Origin: Phycisphaeraceae bacterium
GTDB taxonomy: Bacteria > Planctomycetota > Phycisphaerae > Phycisphaerales > UBA1924
Direction of reading: 5' to 3'
NCBI GenBank assembly: GCA_019636655.1
Contig: JAHBXB010000004.1
Coordinates: 186,001 to 250,000, forward strand
DNA length: 64,000 nt
In this document: one piece after another, positions 20,365-30,589 of the stretch
Position numbering within the stretch: position 1 is the first letter of the stretch
Layout of the letters: every line of letters begins with the position of its first letter
Program-made: the position numbers and the translations under genes
The notes under the pieces: generated by a model
What the model was told of the DNA's origin: nothing
What the model saw: only the letters and a program-made list of their open reading frames with translations
The model's database searches: none

Positions 20365-21228
20365 ATGGCACAGCACCGGACCACGTTCTCCGACGACTTC
20401 CGCCGCTTCTTCAGCCGCGGGCTCGCCATCGTTCTGCCCACCATCCTCACCCTCTGGCTCCTCTTCCAGGCCTACGCCTTCGTCGACGCCCAGGTCGCCC
20501 AGCCCATCAACCGCGGCCTGCAATCGATCGTCCTGTTGGTCGTCCGCCAGGGCTCGGCCTCCCGCGCCCTCCCCGATTGGTTCCAGGTCACCAAGGAAGA
20601 GTTGGACCAGTACCGCGACGCCGTCTCCCGCCAGGGGCCCGCGGCGGTCATGGCCCTCGCCGCACGCTCCGAGTCCCAGGTCCGCGAGGACGTCCGCGCC
20701 CTGCACCTCCAGGAGTACTGGAACTCCCGCTGGTATTTCCGCCTCATCGGCCTCTGCTTCGCCGTCGTCCTGATCTACCTCACCGGCGTCCTCCTCGGCG
20801 GCCTCGTCGGCCGGCGCATCTACGCCGCCATCGAGCACTGGTTCTCTCGCCTCCCCATCGTCCGGTCCGTCTACCCGCACGTGAAGCAACTCGTCGACCT
20901 CATCTTCGGCGCCAAGCACGCCGCCTTCCGCCAGGTCGTGCTCGTCGAGTTCCCTGGCCCCGGCCTCTGGTCGCTCGCCTTCGTCACCGCCCCGGGCCTC
21001 AAGACCGTGAGCGACAACGCCGACGACGACCTGCTCACCATCTTCGTTCCCACAACCCCCACCCCGTTCACCGGCTTCACCATTGTCGTCCGCCGCGCCC
21101 AGACCCGCGATGCCGGCATGACCGTCGACGAGGCCATCCGCTTCATGCTCACCGCCGGCGTGCTGCTCCCCACCACCTCGCCCGAACTCGTCCCCCGGTC
21201 CACGCTTCCCTCGACAACCCCCCGGTGA
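20365..21228 (+). CDS. DUF502 family membrane protein
   Basis: A 287-residue protein with an N-terminal transmembrane helix (GLAIVLPTILTLWLLFQAYAF), a second around residues 125-150 (FAVVLIYLTGVLLGGLVG), and the conserved block LPIVRSVYPHVKQLVDLIFG characteristic of DUF502. A C-terminal cytoplasmic domain includes PTTPTPFTGFTIVV, also typical. The family is widespread and its function is unknown. It begins 48 bases after pckA; no clear Shine-Dalgarno precedes the ATG. Confidence 0.9.
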   Translation: MAQHRTTFSDDFRRFFSRGLAIVLPTILTLWLLFQAYAFVDAQVAQPINRGLQSIVLLVVRQGSASRALPDWFQVTKEELDQYRDAVSRQGPAAVMALAARSESQVREDVRALHLQEYWNSRWYFRLIGLCFAVVLIYLTGVLLGGLVGRRIYAAIEHWFSRLPIVRSVYPHVKQLVDLIFGAKHAAFRQVVLVEFPGPGLWSLAFVTAPGLKTVSDNADDDLLTIFVPTTPTPFTGFTIVVRRAQTRDAGMTVDEAIRFMLTAGVLLPTTSPELVPRSTLPSTTPR

Positions 21229-21380
21229 ATCCACCGGGAGATGCCCATCCACATGCCTAGCAGCGCTCGCAGACGCCCGAGGCGCGGCCTACTCTCGCTC
21301 CCGGCGGTCCACGCACCGGGTGCGTTCGATCACCTTCTGTTCGTCATCGTTCTCGCAAGGAAGCGCTGAAAGGAAGTCGC

Positions 21381-21680
21381 ATGCGCATCGACGTTATCGG
21401 AAAGCATCTCGAGGTCACCGATGCCATCTCCGCCTACGCCCAGTCCAAGGCCGCCAAGCTCACCAAGTTCCTCGACCTCACCCAACTCGTGACCGTCTAC
21501 GTCGAGCAGAACAAGCACGGCGAGTTCCACGTCGAAGTCGTCGTTGACGTCGAGAAGCACGACGACCTCGTCGCCAACGCCGCCGCCGAGGACCTCTACG
21601 CGGCGATCGACCTCTGCGTCGACAAGGCCGCCCGCCAGGTGACCGATTTCAAGGAACGCCTCAAGCAGGGCAAACGCTGA
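21381..21680 (+). CDS. hpf: Ribosome hibernation-promoting factor / RaiA family
   Basis: A 99-residue short-form HPF/RaiA protein that binds the 30S decoding region and stabilises inactive ribosomes. It opens with MRIDVIGKHLEVTDAI, continues with beta strands typical of S30AE, and has the helix DLYAAIDLCVDKAARQV. AAGGAAG lies 6 bases before the ATG. Being short form, it should need a partner or act like E. coli HPF/YfiA. It heads hpf-ptsN-ptsH, part of the arrangement found downstream of rpoN in many bacteria, but rpoN is not here. Confidence 0.93.
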   Translation: MRIDVIGKHLEVTDAISAYAQSKAAKLTKFLDLTQLVTVYVEQNKHGEFHVEVVVDVEKHDDLVANAAAEDLYAAIDLCVDKAARQVTDFKERLKQGKR

Positions 21681-21775
21681 CTGACGGGCGCCTCCAGTCC
21701 GGGGCGCCACAGGCTGTGTCTGGTATGAACCGGGCGGGGGCTCGTTCGGGGTCGGGGCAGCGGAGCATCGCGTCG

Positions 21776-22252
21776 ATGAAACTCAGCACGATCGTCACGC
21801 CCACCGCCATCGTTCCCCGCCTCTCCTCCGGTGATCGCGACACCGTCATCGCCGAACTCCTCGACGCCCTCATCAACGGCGGCGCCGCCGACCCCGCTCT
21901 GCGCGCCGAACTGCTCACCCGCGTCCTCCGCCGCGAACAACTCGGCTCCACAGGCTTCGGCAAGGGCGTCGCCGTCCCCCACGTCAAGCACAAGGCCGTC
22001 AAGTCCATGACCGCCGCCATCGGCCTCTCGCCCACCGGCGTCGACTTCAACGCCCTCGACCGCCAGCCCGTCTACTCCGTCTTCCTCCTGCTGAGCCCCG
22101 AGGACCACCCGGAGGAGCACCTCCAGGCCATGGAGGTCATCTTCAAGAACCTCAGCAAAGAGACCTTCCGCCGCTTCCTCCGCCAGGCCGCCACCGTCGA
22201 CGAGGTCGTCGCCTTGCTCGACGAGGCCGACGGGCAGCAGCTCACCGCCTGA
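21776..22252 (+). CDS. ptsN: PTS IIA component, nitrogen-regulatory/fructose type
   Basis: A 158-residue EIIA domain of the fructose/mannitol-Ntr class. The phosphorylatable His is in GFGKGVAVPHVKHK. The start at 21776 (MKLSTIV) has GGAG 10 bases upstream; a longer frame from 21716 is not supported. It sits 95 bases after hpf and 75 before ptsH, and no PTS permease (IIB/IIC) is visible in the window, so a regulatory role as in PTS-Ntr is more likely than sugar uptake. Confidence 0.9.
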   Translation: MKLSTIVTPTAIVPRLSSGDRDTVIAELLDALINGGAADPALRAELLTRVLRREQLGSTGFGKGVAVPHVKHKAVKSMTAAIGLSPTGVDFNALDRQPVYSVFLLLSPEDHPEEHLQAMEVIFKNLSKETFRRFLRQAATVDEVVALLDEADGQQLTA

Positions 22253-22327
22253 AGTCCCCGCACCAACCCGCGGCCGCCACGGCCGCGCGGGGTCCCCCGC
22301 CGCACCGGGCACGGAGCAGATTGGCAG

Positions 22328-22609
22328 ATGGCAGCCTTGAGCGTCAAAGTCACGATCGTGAACCGCCTGGGCCTCCACGCCCGGCCCGCGATGTGCTTCG
22401 TCGACGCCGCCAGCGCCTTCACCTGCTCCGTCACCGTCTCCCGCCCCGGCCCCGGCGGGACCACCGTCGACGGCAAGTCCATCATGCAGATGATGATGCT
22501 CGCCGCCACCAAGGGCACCGAGCTCGACATCACCTGCGACGGCGACGACGCTCAGGCCGCCTGCGAACTGCTCAAGAAACTCGTCGAGAGCGGCTTCGAG
22601 GAGGAGTAG
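22328..22609 (+). CDS. ptsH: Phosphocarrier HPr/NPr family protein
   Basis: A 93-residue HPr domain. The active-site His is in NRLGLHARPAMCFV and the regulatory Ser is in DGKSIMQMMML. It would pass phosphate from enzyme I to the adjacent PTS IIA. Whether it acts as HPr or NPr cannot be decided; association with ptsN favours NPr. Its last 38 bases overlap the 3' end of the convergent DUF3052 gene. Confidence 0.93.
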   Translation: MAALSVKVTIVNRLGLHARPAMCFVDAASAFTCSVTVSRPGPGGTTVDGKSIMQMMMLAATKGTELDITCDGDDAQAACELLKKLVESGFEEE

Positions 22610-23021
22610 CCGGCCGGTCTTTCACCCGCCGAACCACCCTCAGCCCCGACCACGTCTCATTGATCGCGCACACTTTGTTGTCCACCAGCCCCGCCCTCAG
22701 CGCGACGCCCCTCACCACATCCTCCGTCATATCCGTCGCCACTCCTGACGCCTTCTTCGGCCACGCGATCCACAGCCCGCCCGCCGTCTCCAGCCGCTCC
22801 ACCGCACCCCCGAACCGCCGCTCCAGGTCCGCCCGCGACCGCACGAACACCACGATCACGTCGAACGGCCCCTTCCCCCGCGGCTCGCGCACCACCCTCG
22901 CATCCGCCGGCATCCCCTCCAGCAGCCCCTCGAACCCCTCGAACGCCGACACCAGCGCCACGCTCGCCCCCTCCTTGATCCCCAGTTTCTTCGCCAGCGG
23001 TGTCCCCGAATACCCCGCCAT
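22572..23021 (-). CDS. DUF3052 family protein
   Basis: A 149-residue protein starting at ATG 23021, which overlaps the HIT gene stop by one base (TGATG), so translation is probably coupled. MAGYSGTPLAKKLGIKEGASVAL and GPFDVIVVFVRSRADLERRF match DUF3052, a family of unknown function. The motif WIAWPKKASGVATDMTED is also typical. The last 13 codons lie antisense over ptsH and form a basic tail. Confidence 0.85.
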   Translation of the reverse strand: MAGYSGTPLAKKLGIKEGASVALVSAFEGFEGLLEGMPADARVVREPRGKGPFDVIVVFVRSRADLERRFGGAVERLETAGGLWIAWPKKASGVATDMTEDVVRGVALRAGLVDNKVCAINETWSGLRVVRRVKDRPATPPRSRSRRVS

Positions 23022-23446
23022 CACAGCGTCTCCCGGATCCGCGCGATCAGGTCGTCCCGCCGCTTCGGATCCACCCCGCACTCAAGCTCCGCCGCCGGCC
23101 TTGCCCACACTGCCCCCTTCGGGTCTGGGTCCGTGCTGTGCCGCGGGATCAGGTGCCAGTGCACATGCGCCACCGCGTTCCCCAGGCACGCGTAGTTGAT
23201 CCGCGTCGGCATCACCGCCCGCTTCAGGCTCGCCGCGAGCCGCGCCGCATCCTCCCAGATCCGCACCTGCCGGCTCACCGCCAGGTCGCTCAGGTGCTCC
23301 GCGTGGTCCTTCAGCCACAGCACGCTCCACCCCTCGTACCCCTGGTGCTCGTGCAGCACCGCCACCGTCTCGCCTAACTCGGCGATGAACAACGGCTCCG
23401 ACCCGGACCGCACCGCCGCCAGCCGATTGCAGATCGAGCACTCCAT
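23021..23446 (-). CDS. HIT family protein
   Basis: A 141-residue histidine-triad protein; the motif AHVHWHLIPRH (HxHxH) marks the nucleotide-binding and catalytic site. N-terminal Cys pair CSIC could bind zinc as in other HIT proteins. The family hydrolyses or transfers nucleoside monophosphates, but the substrate is not predictable here. It is coupled to the DUF3052 gene. Confidence 0.92.
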   Translation of the reverse strand: MECSICNRLAAVRSGSEPLFIAELGETVAVLHEHQGYEGWSVLWLKDHAEHLSDLAVSRQVRIWEDAARLAASLKRAVMPTRINYACLGNAVAHVHWHLIPRHSTDPDPKGAVWARPAAELECGVDPKRRDDLIARIRETL

Positions 23447-23507
23447 CGGCCCATGCTACCGCGTACGGCCCGCGCCGTCCCCCGCGAAAGCGCCCGCCAC
23501 CCCCGCG

Positions 23508-24884
23508 CTACGCCGCGGATTCCGCCGACACCGCCGCCTCGCTCTTCGTGCTCACCCGCTCGATCTCCGCCCCCAGCAGCCGCAGCCGGTCCTCCATCCG
23601 CTCGTACCCGCGGTCCAGGTGATACACGCGGCTGATCGTCGTCGTCCCCTGCGCCGCCAGCCCCGCCAGCACCAGGCACGCCGACGCCCGCAGGTCGCTC
23701 GCCATCACCGGCGCCCCCACCAGACGCTTCACGCCCGACACCACCACCGTCGGCCCCTGCCGAAGCAGTTTCGCCCCCATCCGCGACAACTCCGCCACGT
23801 GCAGGAACCGCTCTGGATAGATCCGCTCCGTGATCACCGAGTTCCCGTCCGCGATCGTCAGCAGCGCCATCAACTGCGCCTGCACGTCCGTCGGGAACCC
23901 CGGGTGCGGCTGCGTCGTCACCTCCACCGGTTGCAGCACCCGCGACGAGGTCACCCGTGCCGTCGCGCGCATCGGATCCTTCGAGATGTCCGCCGACACC
24001 GTCACCCCCACCCGCTCCAACCGGTCCATCACCGCCAGCAGCGCATCCACCGGGCAGTTCTCGATCGTCAGATCCCCGTTCGTGATCGCCGCCGCGCACA
24101 GGTACGTCCCCGCCTCGATCCGGTCCGGGATCACTCGGTGCCCGGTGCCGGGCGTCCCGCCCAGCGCCTCCACGCCCTCCACGATGATCCGCGGCGACCC
24201 CGCCCCCGACACCTTCGCCCCCATCGAGTTCAGCAGGTTCGCCAGGTCCACCACCTCCGGCTCGCACGCCGCCGACTCGATGATGGTCGTCCCCTCCGCC
24301 AGCGTCGCCGCCGACATCACGTTCGCCGTCCCCAGCACCGTCGAGCCGAACGGACCGCCCAGGAAGATCCGGTTCCCCCGCAGCCGCCCCGACCCCGCGC
24401 CGGCCCGCGCCCCGGGGATCCGCGCCACGATGTCCCCCTGGTCCAGCCCGATCTCCGCCCCCAGCGCCTCAAGCCCCCGCAGGTGCAGGTCTACCGGCCG
24501 GTCCCCGATCGCGCACCCGCCCGGCATCGACACCCGCGCGATCCCCCGGCGCGCCAGCATCGGCCCCAGCGCGCAGATGCTCGCACGCATCGTCTTCACG
24601 ATGTCGTACCGCGCGTGGCTCATCGATTCGTCGACCGAGTGCAGCCGCAGCACGCCACCGGGCGAGTTCAACTCCTCCGCCGGCGTGTACGTCGCCTCGC
24701 ACCCAAGCTCACCCAGCAGCCGCTGCATGTTCATGATGTCCGCCAGGGCCGGAACATCGCGCAGCACCACGGGCCGGTCGGTCAGCAGCGCCGCCGCCAT
24801 CAGCGGCAGCGTCGCGTTCTTCGAGCCCTTGATCGAAACCCGGCCGGTGAGTCTCCGGCCGCCGGTAATGACAAACTGATCCAT
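23508..24884 (-). CDS. murA: UDP-N-acetylglucosamine 1-carboxyvinyltransferase
   Basis: First committed step of peptidoglycan synthesis: transfer of enolpyruvate from PEP to UDP-GlcNAc. The 458-residue protein has the EPSP synthase-like twin repeats, K22 in KGSKNATLP, and the catalytic Cys124 in MPGGCAIGDRPVDLHL. Cys rather than Asp predicts fosfomycin sensitivity at this position. It supports a peptidoglycan-containing envelope, as now accepted for Planctomycetota. It is transcribed leftwards, ending 61 bases before the HIT gene start. Confidence 0.96.
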   Translation of the reverse strand: MDQFVITGGRRLTGRVSIKGSKNATLPLMAAALLTDRPVVLRDVPALADIMNMQRLLGELGCEATYTPAEELNSPGGVLRLHSVDESMSHARYDIVKTMRASICALGPMLARRGIARVSMPGGCAIGDRPVDLHLRGLEALGAEIGLDQGDIVARIPGARAGAGSGRLRGNRIFLGGPFGSTVLGTANVMSAATLAEGTTIIESAACEPEVVDLANLLNSMGAKVSGAGSPRIIVEGVEALGGTPGTGHRVIPDRIEAGTYLCAAAITNGDLTIENCPVDALLAVMDRLERVGVTVSADISKDPMRATARVTSSRVLQPVEVTTQPHPGFPTDVQAQLMALLTIADGNSVITERIYPERFLHVAELSRMGAKLLRQGPTVVVSGVKRLVGAPVMASDLRASACLVLAGLAAQGTTTISRVYHLDRGYERMEDRLRLLGAEIERVSTKSEAAVSAESAA

Positions 24885-25242
24885 GTCCGCTCCGAGCGCA
24901 GTCCGTTGTGCCCGCGCGGGGTGCGATCCCCGCGGCTCTCTTGGACGCGACTATACATCGACTCGCGACGACCGAGAACCGCAAAGGCCGACCCCCCGCC
25001 ACGCACCCGCCAACAGTGGAAATCCGGGGGACAAGGTGTCGGCTCACTTCTTCCCCAGTCCGGCGCCCGCGCCACCCCTCCAGACGGAACAGCTTCCGCC
25101 CTTTCTCGCCCCCGTGGTGCTGAGAACTCGCCCGCCCGCTCCCGGGGGTCGATGACGACCACAACAGGCGGCCCGCGAGAGGCCCCCCGACCGATTGGCC
25201 GCGCCCCCCGGCGCGCTCTCACTGTGCTCCAAGGAGCAGACT
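24885..25242. other. Divergent intergenic region, murA / fibro-slime gene
   Basis: No gene is supported in these 358 bases. It should hold divergent promoters. On the minus strand, TATAGT (24955-24950) with a weak TTCTCG 17 bases upstream is a possible murA promoter. Other frames here are short and antisense-like. I see nothing else recognisable. Confidence 0.4.
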
Positions 25243-26172
25243 ATGAACCCCCAGCGAACCCTCCTGGTCTCCGCCGCCGTTGCCGCCGTCCTCGCCGCCA
25301 CCGGCACCGCACGGCCGGCCGCGCAGCCCGAGTCCCAGCAACTCTCCGCCCCCGCCGCGCCCGCGGCCGACAAGGACCTCCCGCCGATGATCTCCCTCAC
25401 CGGGGTCGTCCGCGACTTCAAAGCGTACGACGTCGCCGGCGGACACCCCGACTTCGGTCGCTACAACTCCGGCCACCGCGTCGGCATGATCGACGACCAC
25501 CTCGATGCCAACCTCAAGCCCTCCTTCGTCGGCCTCGGCCAGACCGTCACCACCCAGTTCCGCGACCGCGACGGCCGCAACATCAACCCCGCCTCCTTCG
25601 ACGCGGCCCAGGGCGACGTCGCCGGCCAGCTCACCCAGACCAGCGCCGTCTGCATCACCAGCGCCGCCTCCTTCTCCCAGTGGTACCGCGACATCCCCGG
25701 CCTCAACGCCTCGAAGTCCCTCTCCATCACCCTGGTCCGCCAGCCCGGCACCAACCTCTACGTCTTCCAGGCCCAGGACGACCCCGCGACCCCGGAGATC
25801 GAGGGCTTCTTCCCCGCCGACGGCGACCTGCTCCGCGACGATGAGCCCGGCGGCCACAACTACAGCTTCACCTTCGAACTCAACGCCTCGTTCGTCTACA
25901 ACCGCGGCTCCGGTCAGGTCTTCACCTTCGCCGGCGACGACGACGTCTGGGTCTTCATCAACAACACCCTCGTCATCGACGTCGGCGGCGTCCACGGCCC
26001 CGTCTCCCAGACCATCGACCTCGACCGCATCCCCGGCCTTGTCGACGGCCAGTCCTACCCCCTGCACTTCTTCTTCGCCGAGCGGCACCGCACCGGCGCC
26101 AACTGCCGCATCGAGACCTCCCTCACCCTCCACTCGGCGCCCCTCCCCGCCACCACCGCCCTCTACGACTGA
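25243..26172 (+). CDS. Exported fibro-slime domain protein
   Basis: A 309-residue secreted protein. AAGGAG lies 6 bases before the ATG at 25243, followed by a signal peptide. The core contains FTFAGDDDVWVFINN, LVIDVGGVHG and a C-terminal HFFFAERHRTGANCRIETSL, the signature of the fibro-slime (TIGR02148-type) domain, related to PA14. Similar domains occur in Dictyostelium slime proteins and in fibrobacter and myxobacterial surface proteins, where a carbohydrate-binding role is suspected. An upstream NxF... region reads GRDGRNINP-like. No anchoring tail is present, so it may be released. Confidence 0.87.
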   Translation: MNPQRTLLVSAAVAAVLAATGTARPAAQPESQQLSAPAAPAADKDLPPMISLTGVVRDFKAYDVAGGHPDFGRYNSGHRVGMIDDHLDANLKPSFVGLGQTVTTQFRDRDGRNINPASFDAAQGDVAGQLTQTSAVCITSAASFSQWYRDIPGLNASKSLSITLVRQPGTNLYVFQAQDDPATPEIEGFFPADGDLLRDDEPGGHNYSFTFELNASFVYNRGSGQVFTFAGDDDVWVFINNTLVIDVGGVHGPVSQTIDLDRIPGLVDGQSYPLHFFFAERHRTGANCRIETSLTLHSAPLPATTALYD

Positions 26173-26804
26173 GCCGCCCCGCCCGCTCCCCCGCGCCGCA
26201 TCATCCCCTCCAGCCGCGCCTTCACGCCGGGCCACTCCCCCGCAATCACGCTGTAGTACACCGTGTCCCGCACGAACCCGTCGTGCAGGATGCGGCTCTT
26301 CCGCAGCACCCCCTCCCGCACCGCCCCGATCCGCTCGATCGCCCGCTGGCTCCGCTCGTTCCGCGCATCGGTCTTGAGCTGCACCCGCACCGCCCCCAGC
26401 ACCTCGAACGCGTGCCGCAGCAGCAGGTACTTGCACTCGGTGTTCACCGCCGACCGCTGCCACGTCCCGCCGATCCACGTCGCGCCGATCTCCAGCGCCC
26501 GGTGCTCCGGCATGATCTCCATGTACCGTGTCGACCCGATCGCGGTATCCCGCGCGCCACGCTCCCCCTTCAGCACGATCGCGAACGGCTCCTCCCGCCC
26601 CGCGGCTTGCGCCGCCGCCGCCCGTCCGAGGTACCCGCGCATCAACTCCGGCGTCGTCGGTCCGGGGAACGGCATCCACCGCCAGATCGACTCCTCCCGC
26701 GCCGCCTCCATCAGGTCCGGCCCGTGCTCCTCCGCCAGCGGCTCCAGCCGCGCCACGCCGCCATCAAGCTCCAGCGTCACCGGACTCACACGCATCTCGC
26801 CCAC
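26163..26804 (-). CDS. GNAT family N-acetyltransferase (RimJ/RimL-like)
   Basis: A 213-residue GNAT protein. I chose the GTG at 26804 because AAGGAGG lies 8 bases upstream; an ATG three codons later has no such site. It shows LEPLAEEHGPDL, a coenzyme-A region ending EIGATWIGGTWQRSAVNTE and a C-terminal motif KTDARNERSQRAIERIGAVREG, typical of proteins acetylating ribosomal or related amines. It is convergent with the fibro-slime gene, overlapping its 3' end by 10 bases. Confidence 0.85.
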   Translation of the reverse strand: MGEMRVSPVTLELDGGVARLEPLAEEHGPDLMEAAREESIWRWMPFPGPTTPELMRGYLGRAAAAQAAGREEPFAIVLKGERGARDTAIGSTRYMEIMPEHRALEIGATWIGGTWQRSAVNTECKYLLLRHAFEVLGAVRVQLKTDARNERSQRAIERIGAVREGVLRKSRILHDGFVRDTVYYSVIAGEWPGVKARLEGMMRRGGAGGAAQS

Positions 26805-26989
26805 GTTGCAGCCCTCCTTTGTCGCGGGGCATTCTTGCCCCAATCGGCGCGGAGTGATCACTCCTGTGCGCTGAATCGCGATGATGCACCGCTTTCCCCT
26901 TGCCGCCGCGAGCCCCGGCGTTATGGTCCTCACGTCAGCGCTGCAGCGCACGATGGGTGCGCTGCACGCCGCCGTACAGGGGGATCCTC

Positions 26990-27439
26990 ATGACGCCAAC
27001 CGCCGCCGAAACGCTCCCGGTAACCCATCCCGCGCCGCCGCCGCCCGACCCACGCGCCGCCGCCCTCAGCCTCCTCTACCGCATCGCCGCCGCGGCGGAG
27101 TCCAAGGGCGACTTCCACCAGGCCCGCCTCGCGGCCGTCGCCGTCCTCGACGCGATCCCCGCCGCCGAGACCACCTCGCCGTCTCTCCCGCCCTCGTCCA
27201 CAACCAGCACCCCGACGGCCCCAAACCCGCAACCCCGCACTGCCCCGCCACCACGCGCGGCCGCCACTCCGTACTCGATCTCCGATCTCCTTGATGGATT
27301 CGGGGACGGCCTCGGGCCCCGTCTCGCCGGCCCCGACACAAGTCCCGTGTCCTCACCTCAAGCCATCGCCACGGCCGTCTGCCAGGCGGTCGCGCGCGCT
27401 GCCCGAGGGTCCGCCGCTGGCCGCGCCCCACCCCGCTAG
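26990..27439 (+). CDS. Hypothetical protein, Ala/Pro-rich
   Basis: A 149-residue frame beginning ATG at 26990, with AGGGGG 7 bases upstream. Residues about 24-57 form a plausible amphipathic helical hairpin ([17 protein letters not shown] and [12 protein letters not shown]), while the rest is low-complexity Pro/Thr/Ser. Third codon positions are C-rich like the adjacent gnd gene, which is the main argument that it is translated. No family is recognised, and it could be a chance frame. Confidence 0.45.
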   Translation: MTPTAAETLPVTHPAPPPPDPRAAALSLLYRIAAAAESKGDFHQARLAAVAVLDAIPAAETTSPSLPPSSTTSTPTAPNPQPRTAPPPRAAATPYSISDLLDGFGDGLGPRLAGPDTSPVSSPQAIATAVCQAVARAARGSAAGRAPPR

Positions 27440-27563
27440 TGGTCAGATCCCTCCCCGCATCCGGGGCTCGACATGCCCGATAATGTCATCCGGGCGGTCG
27501 CCCGGTCGCGATTCCACGCGCCCACCGCCCCAAGGACCGATATCCCCCATCCCGGAGCCCGCC

Positions 27564-29114
<1,551 letters not shown>

Positions 29115-29132
29115 CCGCACGCCCGACCCACA

Positions 29133-29990
29133 ATGCCCCCAACTCGCTCCATCGCTGACCTCGATCGCCTCGGCCTCGCCGCGAGCCTCGCCCGCGCGCA
29201 CACGCCGCCGCTCCGCCCCCCGGGGCAAGGACCCATCCGCTCACTCTTCGCCACCCGCGTGCCGGTTCAGCCCCGCACCCTCGCCGACCGAGCGGTAATC
29301 ACGACCGACCGGATGATCCTCCGCCCCCTGCTCAGCGGCGACTGCGTCGAGTTCCTCCGTGTCGTCCGCCTCAACCACCGCCCCCTCGCCCGGTTCTTCC
29401 CCATCGTCGGCGACGGCGAATCCAGCCTCCGCGTCTTCACACGTCAGATGCGGCTCACCACCCCGATCCCCCACGGGCCCAACTTCCGGCGCGCCGCCTT
29501 CGCCCACGACGGCCGCATGGTCGGTGCCTTCAACCTCAACACCATCAGCCGCGGCCTCGAGTTCCGCGCCGAGCTCACCTTCTGGGTCAGCGTCGAGTTC
29601 CAGAACCAGGGCTACGCCACCGAGGGCGTTGCCGCCATCACCCGCTTCGCCTTCACCGACTTGCGTGCCACCGGACATGACCCCGGCGGCCTCGGCCTGC
29701 ACCGCCTCGACGCCCTCGTCTGCCCCGAGAACTCCGCCTCGCGCCGGATCCTTACCTGCGCCGGCTTTGCCCCACGTTCCCCCGCCCTGCGCCTCCCGCT
29801 CGACATCCGCGGCCGCCCCGTAGACCACGACCTCTACTCCCTCTTTGCCCCCCTCGAGCCCGCCGCGCCCGAGCCGCTGCTGGAGTTCAAACTCCTCCCG
29901 ATCCACCAGCGACTGCTCATGGCCGAGCAGATCGGCCACATCCGCCGGGCCGACCCGGTCGACGCCGTGCACTCGCTCAGCGACCGATGA
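29133..29990 (+). CDS. GNAT family N-acetyltransferase
   Basis: A 285-residue acetyltransferase. The GNAT core runs from about residue 60 (RMILRPLLSGDCVEFL), through GAFNLNTI and EFQNQGYATEGVAAITRFAF (acetyl-CoA site), to CPENSASRRILTCAGF. It starts 18 bases after gnd and its stop overlaps the next ATG (ATGA at 29987-29990), so the two GNAT genes are translationally coupled. Confidence 0.85.
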   Translation: MPPTRSIADLDRLGLAASLARAHTPPLRPPGQGPIRSLFATRVPVQPRTLADRAVITTDRMILRPLLSGDCVEFLRVVRLNHRPLARFFPIVGDGESSLRVFTRQMRLTTPIPHGPNFRRAAFAHDGRMVGAFNLNTISRGLEFRAELTFWVSVEFQNQGYATEGVAAITRFAFTDLRATGHDPGGLGLHRLDALVCPENSASRRILTCAGFAPRSPALRLPLDIRGRPVDHDLYSLFAPLEPAAPEPLLEFKLLPIHQRLLMAEQIGHIRRADPVDAVHSLSDR

Positions 29991-30589
29991 ACCCCTCCGC
30001 CCTGCCCCTCTTCACCGAGCGACTCGTCCTGCGCCCCCTCGGGCCGGACGACCGCGCCGAGTTCATCCGCACCGTCTCCACGCTCCGGACCCGCGAGGCC
30101 CGGTGGCTCCCCGCCCGCCCGCCCGGTGAAACCCCGGACGACTTCTTCGACCTGGAACTCGACCGCAGCGCCGAGGCCGCCGCCGACGGCACCGGCTTCC
30201 GCCTCGTCGCCGCCCCGCGCGAATCCCCCGACCGCATTGCCGGCTTCTTCAATCTCAATAACATCGTCCGCGGCGTCTTCCAGAACGCCGACGCCGGCTG
30301 GTCGCTCTCCCCCGACTCGACCGGCCGGGGCCTCGCGACCGAGGCCCTCACCGCGCTGCTCGACCTCGCCTTCGCCCCCGAGCCCGTCGGCCTGGCCCTG
30401 CACCGCGTGCAGGCGAACATCCGCCCGGAGAACACTCGCTCGATCGCGCTCGCCGCGAGGGTCGGGCTCCGGCACGAGGGGCTGGCCCGCGAGATGCTGA
30501 AGATTAACGGCGACTGGCGCGACCACGAGATGTACGCCAAACTCGCCCGCGAGCACCGGCCGGTGTACCTCGCCCTGCTCCGGGCCTAG
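29987..30589 (+). CDS. GNAT family N-acetyltransferase
   Basis: A 200-residue acetyltransferase with TERLVLRPLGPDDRAEF, GFFNLNNIVRGVFQNADAGW, STGRGLATEALTALLDLAF (acetyl-CoA loop) and RPENTRSIALAARVGLRHEG. Coupled to the preceding gene by a 4-base overlap; the two are probably distant paralogues. Its stop overlaps the TolC-like gene stop in a shared CTAG (30586-30589). Confidence 0.87.
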   Translation: MNPSALPLFTERLVLRPLGPDDRAEFIRTVSTLRTREARWLPARPPGETPDDFFDLELDRSAEAAADGTGFRLVAAPRESPDRIAGFFNLNNIVRGVFQNADAGWSLSPDSTGRGLATEALTALLDLAFAPEPVGLALHRVQANIRPENTRSIALAARVGLRHEGLAREMLKINGDWRDHEMYAKLAREHRPVYLALLRA

